Source of the DNA: an uncultured Dehalococcoidia bacterium
Lineage (GTDB): Bacteria; Chloroflexota; Dehalococcoidia; Lucifugimonadales; UBA1123
Direction of reading: 5' to 3'
Assembly: GCA_958296105.1 (NCBI GenBank)
Contig: OY282441.1
Coordinates: forward strand, 1,877,800-1,941,799
Length of the DNA stretch: 64,000 nucleotides
Shown one piece after another: positions 12,601 through 21,341 of this stretch; position 1 is the stretch's first letter, and each line of letters begins with the position of its first letter. The position numbers were made by a program, and so were the translations under genes. The notes beneath the pieces were generated by a model that searched no databases, was not told the DNA's origin, and was given only the letters and a program-made list of their open reading frames with translations.

Positions 12601-14499
12601 AAACCACGCCGAGGATGTACTCCTTTCTGAAGCTCTCCTCGCTTCAATGGAGCCGGCGCCTTTCAGCGCCGGAAACTCGAAGAGAAACTCAGCGCAACCA
12701 GCCAGCAGAGGAGGCTTCAATGGAGCCGGCGCCTTTCAGCGCCGGAAACCGGCAACGAAGAGCTGATGCGGTGTCGGATGCTCGTTGCTTCAATGGAGCC
12801 GGCGCCTTTCAGCGCCGGAAACGTTACCGGCAATGTCCGAGCTTGGCGCGACTTCATCGCTTCAATGGAGCCGGCGCCTTTCAGCGCCGGAAACCACAAG
12901 AACGCTGCCATGTCAGAGCCGCTCGCATAACGCTTCAATGGAGCCGGCGCCTTTCAGCGCCGGAAACCTCGCCCGCCTCGCGAGTGGGGACAACACCTAC
13001 TTCTCGGGCTTCAATGGAGCCGGCGCCTTTCAGCGCCGGAAACCTTCCCAGCGCCGGCGCATCCCCACAGTGCGCGCAGGCTTCAATGGAGCCGGCGCCT
13101 TTCAGCGCCGGAAACAAGTCAGCAGGTGATTAGGTGATGCCGCGCAAGAAGGCTTCAATGGAGCCGGCGCCTTTCAGCGCCGGAAACTTGACGAACTCAA
13201 CGCAGACGCTGGCAGGCTCGTTCGCTTCAATGGAGCCGGCGCCTTTCAGCGCCGGAAACTCTGATACATCGGGGCGACCTTATTTCGGTCATTTTCGCTT
13301 CAATGGAGCCGGCGCCTTTCAGCGCCGGAAACGAACCATCAGGAGATCGACAAATTCAAGGCGGCATTGCTTCAATGGAGCCGGCGCCTTTCAGCGCCGG
13401 AAACAGGCGCTCCCGACCACGACCACTAGGAGGGGAAATGCTTCAATGGAGCCGGCGCCTTTCAGCGCCGGAAACTACCGCTTAGCGTGGCGCGGGGTGC
13501 AAACACAACAGGCTTCAATGGAGCCGGCGCCTTTCAGCGCCGGAAACCTGCGCAGGGCAGGCGGGGCTGTGCTTGTCTAGTTGCGGCTTCAATGGAGCCG
13601 GCGCCTTTCAGCGCCGGAAACATGCCCGAAATACTCGACCGCTCGCTAGATATTTTCCGGCTTCAATGGAGCCGGCGCCTTTCAGCGCCGGAAACTTCTT
13701 CATCGGAACGGACATCAGAATCTGTATTGATGGCTTCAATGGAGCCGGCGCCTTTCAGCGCCGGAAACGCGCGGCGTGGGTGGGGGTGTTGACCTACTGT
13801 CGGGCTTCAATGGAGCCGGCGCCTTTCAGCGCCGGAAACCGGCCCGAACGGAATGCCAGTTCCGAGCCGCAGAGAGCTTCAATGGAGCCGGCGCCTTTCA
13901 GCGCCGGAAACTGCCGCATTTCTGGATGTGACCGTAAGCACCGTTCCAGCTTCAATGGAGCCGGCGCCTTTCAGCGCCGGAAACTCGGCCGGGACGTACT
14001 GCTCCGCCTTGATGTACTCGGCGCTTCAATGGAGCCGGCGCCTTTCAGCGCCGGAAACCCTAGCGTAGTGATCCCGGTGCATGAGGTAGCTGTTGCGCTT
14101 CAATGGAGCCGGCGCCTTTCAGCGCCGGAAACTGGGCATCTCTGGCGCACCGTCACGGGCGGCTCCGCCCGCCGCTTCAATGGAGCCGGCGCCTTTCAGC
14201 GCCGGAAACCAGCCGAGCTGCTGGCTGATAGCGCGTGGGAAAATATCGCTTCAATGGAGCCGGCGCCTTTCAGCGCCGGAAACCCTCCTCCTTGCCGCAC
14301 TCTGTCCAGCCGCCATAGGCTTCAATGGAGCCGGCGCCTTTCAGCGCCGGAAACGACGGCTTCGTACACCTCGTCGTTGCCCAGCACTACGGCTTCAATG
14401 GAGCCGGCGCCTTTCAGCGCCGGAAACCGCCCATGAGGGATTGGGTATGCCGCGCCCTCTACCGCTTCAATGGAGCCGGCGCCTTTCAGCGCCGGAAAC
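652..14499 (-). repeat. Main repeat block, CCGGCGC/GCGCCGG stem (about 192 copies)
   Basis: All copies I inspected are identical, with a 7-bp stem CCGGCGC/GCGCCGG around CTTTCA, except the repeat at 11915-11950, which has A instead of G at 11942. In transcript orientation the handle ends GAAGC. Confidence 0.95.
904..1378. repeat. Seven tandem copies of one spacer-repeat unit
   Basis: The same 37-nt spacer (starting TCGTGTCCTCG) occurs at 904, 977, 1050, 1123, 1196, 1269 and 1342, each followed by an identical repeat, giving an exact 73-bp period. This is either amplification by slippage or recombination, or an assembly error. Confidence 0.97.
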
Positions 14500-14537
14500 T
14501 CGAACGCGCGCCCCGTCGGACGGCTCACCACGATCAC

Positions 14538-15154
14538 CCTTCAATGGAGCCGGCGCCTTTCAGCGCCGGAAACGCCCGTCTCGTGGTCGAGCGCGACCGT
14601 CTGCCGCGCACCTTCAATGGAGCCGGCGCCTTTCAGCGCCGGAAACCCTACTTCGCGCGCGCCCGTCCGATGAAGCACCCCTCCCTTCAATGGAGCCGGC
14701 GCCTTTCAGCGCCGGAAACTCCAGCTGAAGCACCAGAACGGGAACAAGGAGGTAATCCTTCAATGGAGCCGGCGCCTTTCAGCGCCGGAAACACCGCGAA
14801 CGAGAGCCACGCTGAAGGTAGCATGGCCCTTCAATGGAGCCGGCGCCTTTCAGCGCCGGAAACGAGCGCATCTTCAGAGAGTGACGCGCTGGATTCGCGC
14901 ACCTTCAATGGAGCCGGCGCCTTTCAGCGCCGGAAACCAGAAATTAGCGAAGGCCGCGCTCCAACTTCAACAGCCTTCAATGGAGCCGGCGCCTTTCAGC
15001 GCCGGAAACTCGTTGATGAACGATAACGATGCCGGCCACACCTTTCCTTCAATGGAGCCGGCGCCTTTCAGCGCCGGAAACGCGGTTCGGGAAGAGATGG
15101 TGTACGCCGGGGCTTATGCCTTCAATGGAGCCGGCGCCTTTCAGCGCCGGAAAC
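14538..15154 (-). repeat. Repeat block with main stem but GG handle end (9 copies)
   Basis: Nine consecutive repeats (14538 to 15119) keep the CCGGCGC stem but begin CCTTCAATGG instead of GCTTCAATGG on the plus strand. The crRNA handle would therefore end GG rather than GC. This single change precedes the stem switch in the next block. Confidence 0.93.
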
Positions 15155-15190
15155 CGGTAAACGCTTTGGCGGCGTAAGCAAGGAAATAGG

Positions 15191-18100
15191 CCTTCAATGG
15201 GGCCGAGGGCTTTCACCCTCGGAAACCAGGTGCCGCCGCCCGACTCTGCGACAGATCCACTTGGCCCTTCAATGGGGCCGAGGGCTTTCACCCTCGGAAA
15301 CCTCGATATGGCAAAGCCTTTTGAGAATGCCGAATTCCCTTCAATGGGGCCGAGGGCTTTCACCCTCGGAAACATCAGGAGGTATGCCTACTATGGCTAC
15401 GCAGACAGACCTTCAATGGGGCCGAGGGCTTTCACCCTCGGAAACGGAGGACAAGATGTCCACAGAGATTGACAACGCGACCTTCAATGGGGCCGAGGGC
15501 TTTCACCCTCGGAAACCGATTGATGGTGCGCTGAACGTTCCAGAGAACACCTACCTTCAATGGGGCCGAGGGCTTTCACCCTCGGAAACTCGGGCGCTCC
15601 CCCTCACCATAGAAATCCGCCGCAAACCTTCAATGGGGCCGAGGGCTTTCACCCTCGGAAACAGCGACAGGCGGAAATCGCAACGACTGCATACCTAGCC
15701 TTCAATGGGGCCGAGGGCTTTCACCCTCGGAAACTTGGGCAATTCAGGACGCTTCGCCGCTATATGGAGAATGCCTTCAATGGGGCCGAGGGCTTTCACC
15801 CTCGGAAACCACGGGTCGATGCACTGGTTCGCCTCGTCGGTCAGCCTTCAATGGGGCCGAGGGCTTTCACCCTCGGAAACCTGCTCGACCCGCAGCCAAT
15901 AGCTGGCGCCGGCTACACCTTCAATGGGGCCGAGGGCTTTCACCCTCGGAAACTAGGTGCCTCGTCCGTCCCCGGTCGAATTGGAAGCGCCTTCAATGGG
16001 GCCGAGGGCTTTCACCCTCGGAAACCAGAACTCCAAGAGCTGGGGATCATCAAGAGAGGGATCCTTCAATGGGGCCGAGGGCTTTCACCCTCGGAAACGA
16101 TAGGGCGACCGACCGATTGACTAGAAGCGTATCCCTTCAATGGGGCCGAGGGCTTTCACCCTCGGAAACTCGGTCAAGAATAATAATAAGGCCGTGGATA
16201 ATGTCGACCTTCAATGGGGCCGAGGGCTTTCACCCTCGGAAACCGGCGGTGTACATTTCGCCGATGCTGAAGTCGTCTTGCCTTCAATGGGGCCGAGGGC
16301 TTTCACCCTCGGAAACCTGTTCGCAAGAAACAGCACGCACGCCCCCAGAACTCCCTTCAATGGGGCCGAGGGCTTTCACCCTCGGAAACTGCCAGTGAGC
16401 AGTAGCTTGCCTCTGAGTGAGCCGCCCTTCAATGGGGCCGAGGGCTTTCACCCTCGGAAACTCGGACGCGCGCCAACCCCTCGCAGGCGTCCGATTCCTT
16501 CAATGGGGCCGAGGGCTTTCACCCTCGGAAACCCCCGTAACCATCGAGTGCGTGAGTTGCCCGAAGGGCCTTCAATGGGGCCGAGGGCTTTCACCCTCGG
16601 AAACTAGACTCTCCGTATACGGATCGACGAGAGCATGAGAGGACCTTCAATGGGGCCGAGGGCTTTCACCCTCGGAAACGCGAAGGCGGGGTTTGCCTTT
16701 GCTTTCTTCGCGCTGCCTTCAATGGGGCCGAGGGCTTTCACCCTCGGAAACGGCGAAAGCGGGATGGAGTATCTCACTATCCCATTTGCCTTCAATGGGG
16801 CCGAGGGCTTTCACCCTCGGAAACCGGCGACTGCACCCGACGCTAAGCCGCTAGAATACTCCTTCAATGGGGCCGAGGGCTTTCACCCTCGGAAACCACG
16901 AAGGACAGAAGAAATGCCATTGGGTCTTAGAGCCTTCAATGGGGCCGAGGGCTTTCACCCTCGGAAACGGATTCTACCGAGTCCCGGCTAAGGTATTTGG
17001 CGGTACCTTCAATGGGGCCGAGGGCTTTCACCCTCGGAAACCGGGCTATCTCTAACTGAAAGAGGTGATGTAATGACGCCTTCAATGGGGCCGAGGGCTT
17101 TCACCCTCGGAAACGTCTTATGCTTACGCCCATCTCGCTTCTTATCAAGGGAATCCTTCAATGGGGCCGAGGGCTTTCACCCTCGGAAACGAGGCATCTC
17201 AAGAATACATTTCCCGGAGGCGGTATCCCTTCAATGGGGCCGAGGGCTTTCACCCTCGGAAACTGAGATGGCCGGCAGGCTCTGCTACATGAGCTATCCG
17301 CCTTCAATGGGGCCGAGGGCTTTCACCCTCGGAAACTCGTTCCAATCGGAGATGTATGGCACACCCTTCGCATGGACCTTCAATGGGGCCGAGGGCTTTC
17401 ACCCTCGGAAACATGCTTATGGCCGGGCTGAAGGTGGAATCCGATGCCTCCTTCAATGGGGCCGAGGGCTTTCACCCTCGGAAACGAGCGCGTGGGAAAC
17501 ATACCGTCAACGGCATGAGCACCTTCAATGGGGCCGAGGGCTTTCACCCTCGGAAACGCGCTGTGCGATCCGCTCGCGCGCCGCGTTTCGCACCTTCAAT
17601 GGGGCCGAGGGCTTTCACCCTCGGAAACTCGCCGCCCTTGCGGACGGCGGCGAATCCATAGTCGGCGCCTTCAATGGGGCCGAGGGCTTTCACCCTCGGA
17701 AACTGGGCGCACCACAGATAGGAGGGACGAAATGGCAACGACCTTCAATGGGGCCGAGGGCTTTCACCCTCGGAAACCAGCCTAGCTCTCGACCCATCGG
17801 GTCGCCGGCAAATTCCTTCAATGGGGCCGAGGGCTTTCACCCTCGGAAACATCGCGGCTGTCTGCTCCATCTCTTCTATTTCGTCACCCTTCAATGGGGC
17901 CGAGGGCTTTCACCCTCGGAAACGCGACCATCGGGATAACCGCGCCGAACGCCTGCTTCCTTCAATGGGGCCGAGGGCTTTCACCCTCGGAAACCGAAGA
18001 CGAGATAATCACCATACTTGCCGCGCGCCTTCAATGGGGCCGAGGGCTTTCACCCTCGGAAACCCGAGGACGCAGAACTCTGGCTAGAAGTCGAGTCAAT

Positions 18101-18863
18101 CCTTCAATGGGGCCGAGGGCTTTCACCCTCGGAAACCGAGATGGTGCGCTGGCTCGAAGATCCCGGCATTTCCCTTCAATGGGGCCGAGGGCTTTCACCC
18201 TCGGAAACGCAGGTGTTGAACAAAAACTACCACTCGATGGGCTACCTTCAATGGGGCCGAGGGCTTTCACCCTCGGAAACGCGAGTCGTGACCACTGATG
18301 CGATGGTGGTCGATTACCTTCAATGGGGCCGAGGGCTTTCACCCTCGGAAACCTGATGCGTGAGTGGTGGGCGTACCACCTCGACGAGCACCTTCAATGG
18401 GGCCGAGGGCTTTCACCCTCGGAAACGAGTATGGCTTTGCGCGCGTTGCCCACGTCCACGATTACCCTTCAATGGGGCCGAGGGCTTTCACCCTCGGAAA
18501 CCCCGTATCTGGATCGACCTGACGGAAGCAGTCGGCACCTTCAATGGGGCCGAGGGCTTTCACCCTCGGAAACGATGCGAGCGAAGGCTCGGCTGAACGC
18601 CATAATGAACCTTCAATGGGGCCGAGGGCTTTCACCCTCGGAAACTTGGTTAGTCGGTCTTGCGCCTCGCTTGGCTAGTCCCTTCAATGGGGCCGAGGGC
18701 TTTCACCCTCGGAAACTACTTCATCTAGGCTCCCGCCTTCATACACCAAATCCCTTCAATGGGGCCGAGGGCTTTCACCCTCGGAAACATGAACGATCCT
18801 ACACCTTATCTGGAGAGGCTCAGGAAGCCTTCAATGGGGCCGAGGGCTTTCACCCTCGGAAAC
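15191..18863 (-). repeat. Leader-proximal repeat block, CCGAGGG/CCCTCGG stem (51 copies)
   Basis: I counted 51 repeats from 15191 to 18828. They keep the CCTTCAATGG start but have GGGG before a 7-bp CCGAGGG/CCCTCGG stem around CTTTCA. If the leader is on the right, this is the repeat currently being copied at acquisition. Confidence 0.95.
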
Positions 18864-19148
18864 AGCCCTACCACTGCGATTTGCGTAGATCTCCTCGCAT
18901 GTGATGGGTGTGTGACACGAACTCGACACTCTCACGACCACTCCAGATAGAGATATGCTGACATTTTGGACGCTAACCCTGAAATCCGCCCTCCAATTTT
19001 GCGAGCGCTCCAAGCTGGCGCGCCCATCAGCCCACCCCTCGCATGGCAGCCTTCCCGCCAGCGGATAGCCCTCGCCTCACACAATAGTACCACATCCGCC
19101 TCGGACGATGGCGACCTCGCGCACAACGAGCTTCGGATGGGGGCAGAG
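18864..19148 (-). promoter_or_regulatory. Probable CRISPR leader between array and cas2
   Basis: These 285 bases lie between the last repeat and the cas2 stop and hold no convincing gene. By position and repeat orientation this is the expected leader, reading leftward into the array. I could not identify a good promoter; a stretch near 18950-18980 is the least GC-rich part. A 16-base segment at 19107-19122 duplicates 19155-19170, the end of the cas2 coding sequence, 48 bp away. Confidence 0.5.
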
Positions 19149-19439
19149 TCAGATGATGGCGACCTCGCGCTCGACCGGCTTCATCTGCCGCCCAAGCGTG
19201 CTGAGCGTCTTGCCACCACGTCCCCCGATCGGCCCCGTGTCTATGATCAGCACCCTGTCCTCCCTGAGGTCGATCACCTCCGTCAGCGCCTCTTCCAGAA
19301 GCACGCGCTCCTTGCGCGACAGGTCACAGGAGAACACCGAGTATTGCAGATGCGTTCCGAACCCGTTCATCTTCTTGAAAGTGCGCCGCAGACGCTTGGG
19401 GTCGCTCACGTCGTAGGTAACTATGAATCTGTTCCGCAC
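19149..19439 (-). CDS. cas2: CRISPR adaptation endonuclease Cas2
   Basis: The 96-residue product has the usual Cas2 length and start: MRNRFIVTYDVSDPKRL, with the conserved N-terminal beta strand and Asp of the metal site (YDVSD). The FGTHLQYSVFSCDLS strand and the central RVLIIDTG strand complete a ferredoxin-like fold. Cas2 bridges two Cas1 dimers and holds the prespacer during integration. The gene is the last of the cas operon, 4 bp after the cas4-cas1 stop and just before the presumed leader, which fits the I-G order cas4/1-cas2-array. Confidence 0.96.
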   Translation of the reverse strand: MRNRFIVTYDVSDPKRLRRTFKKMNGFGTHLQYSVFSCDLSRKERVLLEEALTEVIDLREDRVLIIDTGPIGGRGGKTLSTLGRQMKPVEREVAII

Positions 19440-19443
19440 CGTC

Positions 19444-21216
19444 TCACCTCGTCGTGAACGCAGGATACTTCTCCAGCTCGCCCAGCACGTGCCTGCACAT
19501 CAGCCGCGCCTGAACCTCCATTATCCTGCGGTAGCTGATCGAGTAGCCGAACAGCGGGTGGGTTATCAGACTGTCCAGCCTCCGCTCTATCGCCCTGATA
19601 ACCGCCCTGCGCCCGCCTTCCGTGAGCGCCACCGCCCCGCCTCGCCTGATGAAGTCGGACGGCTTCAGCTCCGAGTTGTTGAACAGCGTCAGCGCCGCAG
19701 AGTCCGCCACTATGGGGCGGAACTCTTCGGCAAGATCCAGCGCCAAGGCAGGCTTGCCGTATTTCGGCTGGTGGTAGAAACCCAGATACGGGTCGAAGCC
19801 AACCGCTATCGCAGACACCATCGCCTGCCTCATCAGCACCGAGTACAGCAGCGACAGCACCGCGTTGACCGGGTCCCTCGGCGGCCTGCGGTTGCGCGTC
19901 CTGAAGTCGAACGCAGACTCCTCAGAGCGGATCATCGCCCCGAAGTTGGAGAAATAGACCCTCGCCCCCGCCCCCTCTATGCCGAGCAGCGTCTGAAGCG
20001 ATCCCGCCTCGCGCGCACTGCGCGTGAGCCGCGATATCTCACCCAGCGCAGCCGAAGGCGCGTCCGCGTGGTTCCTCCGAAGCATCACCCTGCTGTTGCG
20101 CAGCTTCGCCGTCACGATCTCCCGCGCTATCGCAACCGACCTGTCCACGTCGCGCGCGGCGGCGAACTGCTGAATCCGAAGCTCCACGTTCTTGTGTCCC
20201 GTGCCAGACGTCACACCCTTCAGCCACCCGCCGTAGGTGAAGTGGCAGATCGGCATACCTCGATCCAGCAGCTCGCGCGTTGCCTGCGCCGTCACCTGCG
20301 CGTTGCCGAAGATCGAGAGGTTCGAGACGTCCAGCAGCCTCGCGCTCGCTATCTTCTCCCCCCTCACCTTCACCGTGAGACTGTCCCCAGACTTGCCCAC
20401 CACCGCGCCCTGCTTCATCACGTACATCGGCAGCGCGTCGTCCCGCGCCGGCGCCATTCGCCGAACGTCGTCCGGCTTGACGACGTGGCTGCTGCCGTTG
20501 AGAAACGTCACCTCGTCCGGCAGACAGATACCCACCAGCGAACATCGCGGACACTTTGGACTGTCTTCCAGAGGCGGCGGAATCTTCCCCTGCGCCGCCA
20601 TCGAGCGCGCCCCTTCCAGCAGCTCCAGCGTTCGACTCACCAGCGCGTCGTCGAACGCAACCTCGACCCTGCGCTTCGATCCCACGTAGTAGATGACGCC
20701 CCCGTCGGACTCGAACCCGTTTCGTCTCAGCAGAAGCCCTTGCAGGCACAGCTGAACCCGCTCCGGCTCCCATGCCCGCTCCGGGATGTTGGGGACTTTC
20801 CCGCGCTTGTAGTCGACCGGCGTCGCCCTGCGCCCCTCGACCTCCACCAGATCGAGACGCGCTATTGCGCCGAGCGTCTCGTCCAAGAGCATCACCGATC
20901 TCGCGTGGATGGTGTGCGACTCCTCAGCGGAGTCCGCGTCCGGCAGATCGCCCGACTGACGATCCACGCGCCTGTGCTGGAAACGCCCGTCCACCGTGTC
21001 CGCGCTGTGCGCGAACTCCCCCTGCACCCACTCCAGATAGGAGAGCCTGGGGCAGTAGGCGAACTCGTTGAGCATCCGAGCCGGAACCAGCTCGGTCGAG
21101 AGATTGGCTTGCGGAGCGCCGCCGTTGCCCTCGTGAGGCGTCTGACGCTGCGCGCGCGGCTCGGATATTGGCTCGTGCTGTGGTACGGAGGTGGTCATGG
21201 CTCGTCGATTCTCCAC
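19444..21216 (-). CDS. cas4-cas1: Cas4-Cas1 fusion, spacer acquisition protein
   Basis: The N-terminal part (about 45-235) is a Cas4 nuclease: a first Cys in EFAYCPRLSY (C55), a PVDYKRGK nuclease motif (about 133-140) and a C-terminal cluster CPRC...C (222, 225, 231) for an Fe-S centre. From about 255 it is Cas1, with the Glu of GIEGAGARVYF, then NFGAMI, NRRPPRDPVNAVLS, the His of GFYHQPKYGK and the Asp of ALDLAEEFRP, the expected Glu/His/Asp metal ligands. Cas4 selects and trims PAM-containing prespacers and Cas1 integrates them. This fusion is a hallmark of type I-G (I-U). The start is uncertain: GTG at 21216, or ATG at 21198, 13 nt after a GGAG. The GTG lies inside an inverted repeat (21211-21256). 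Confidence 0.95.
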   Translation of the reverse strand: MENRRAMTTSVPQHEPISEPRAQRQTPHEGNGGAPQANLSTELVPARMLNEFAYCPRLSYLEWVQGEFAHSADTVDGRFQHRRVDRQSGDLPDADSAEESHTIHARSVMLLDETLGAIARLDLVEVEGRRATPVDYKRGKVPNIPERAWEPERVQLCLQGLLLRRNGFESDGGVIYYVGSKRRVEVAFDDALVSRTLELLEGARSMAAQGKIPPPLEDSPKCPRCSLVGICLPDEVTFLNGSSHVVKPDDVRRMAPARDDALPMYVMKQGAVVGKSGDSLTVKVRGEKIASARLLDVSNLSIFGNAQVTAQATRELLDRGMPICHFTYGGWLKGVTSGTGHKNVELRIQQFAAARDVDRSVAIAREIVTAKLRNSRVMLRRNHADAPSAALGEISRLTRSAREAGSLQTLLGIEGAGARVYFSNFGAMIRSEESAFDFRTRNRRPPRDPVNAVLSLLYSVLMRQAMVSAIAVGFDPYLGFYHQPKYGKPALALDLAEEFRPIVADSAALTLFNNSELKPSDFIRRGGAVALTEGGRRAVIRAIERRLDSLITHPLFGYSISYRRIMEVQARLMCRHVLGELEKYPAFTTR

Positions 21217-21256
21217 ATTGCTAGGCTTCGTACAAGACTATTCTAGCAATGTGGAG
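21211..21256. promoter_or_regulatory. 14-bp perfect inverted repeat over the cas4-cas1 start
   Basis: CTCCACATTGCTAG at 21211-21224 is matched exactly by its reverse complement at 21243-21256, with 18 bases between. It lies in the only sizeable gap (about 125-143 bp) inside the downstream half of the cas operon and covers the GTG start candidate. It could be a repressor site for a separate adaptation-module promoter, or an RNA hairpin hiding the start. No T-run follows, so a classical terminator is less likely. Confidence 0.6.
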
Positions 21257-21341
21257 AAAATTAGATAGGGCAGCTGCTTGCGCCCCTGTATATTCGGCTG
21301 TTAAGTTGCGAGATTGCGGCCGTTCCCCTTGCCCTCCGCCG

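Larger units (their letters stand above)
1..18863 (-). CRISPR. Giant CRISPR array, about 261 repeats, left end open
   Basis: Repeats of 36 nt alternate with spacers of about 35-39 nt, at a period near 72 bp, from the window edge to 18863. I located 118 repeats individually (the 9 left-end repeats, 652-5074 and 14538-18828) and estimated about 130 more from the period. On the plus strand repeats begin GCTTCAATGG (or CCTTCAATGG) and end GGAAAC. Read on the minus strand they begin GTTTCC, form a 6-7 bp GC hairpin with a TGAAAG or CGAAAG loop, and end ATTGAAGC or ATTGAAGG. That end resembles the usual 8-nt crRNA 5' handle of type I and III systems. Together with the adjacent cas2 gene on the minus strand, it supports leftward transcription and a leader right of 18863. 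Csb2 is the only Cas6-like protein in the locus. The array may continue to the left of position 1. Confidence 0.98.

Noticed and set aside
1-18863. Array transcribed rightward from a leader left of the window
   Set aside because: The ATTGAAGC/GG handle appears only on the minus strand, cas2 lies beside the right end, and the most varied repeats are at the left end. Not fully excluded without RNA data.
292-18904. Dozens of open frames of 60-370 codons across the array with recurring peptides such as MEPAPFSAGN
   Set aside because: They are translations of CRISPR repeats and spacers; the recurring peptide is the repeat itself.
18864-19148. A small gene in the leader (60-64 codons on the minus strand)
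   Set aside because: No ribosome site or motif; one of these frames extends through the last repeat.
20039-20773. Second minus-strand frame inside cas4-cas1
   Set aside because: Overlaps the real gene in another frame and has low-complexity Gly/Arg/Ala content.
19423-21246. 607-codon plus-strand open frame over cas4-cas1
   Set aside because: It is the antisense of a clear Cas4-Cas1 protein, rich in Arg/His as expected for a shadow frame in high-GC DNA.
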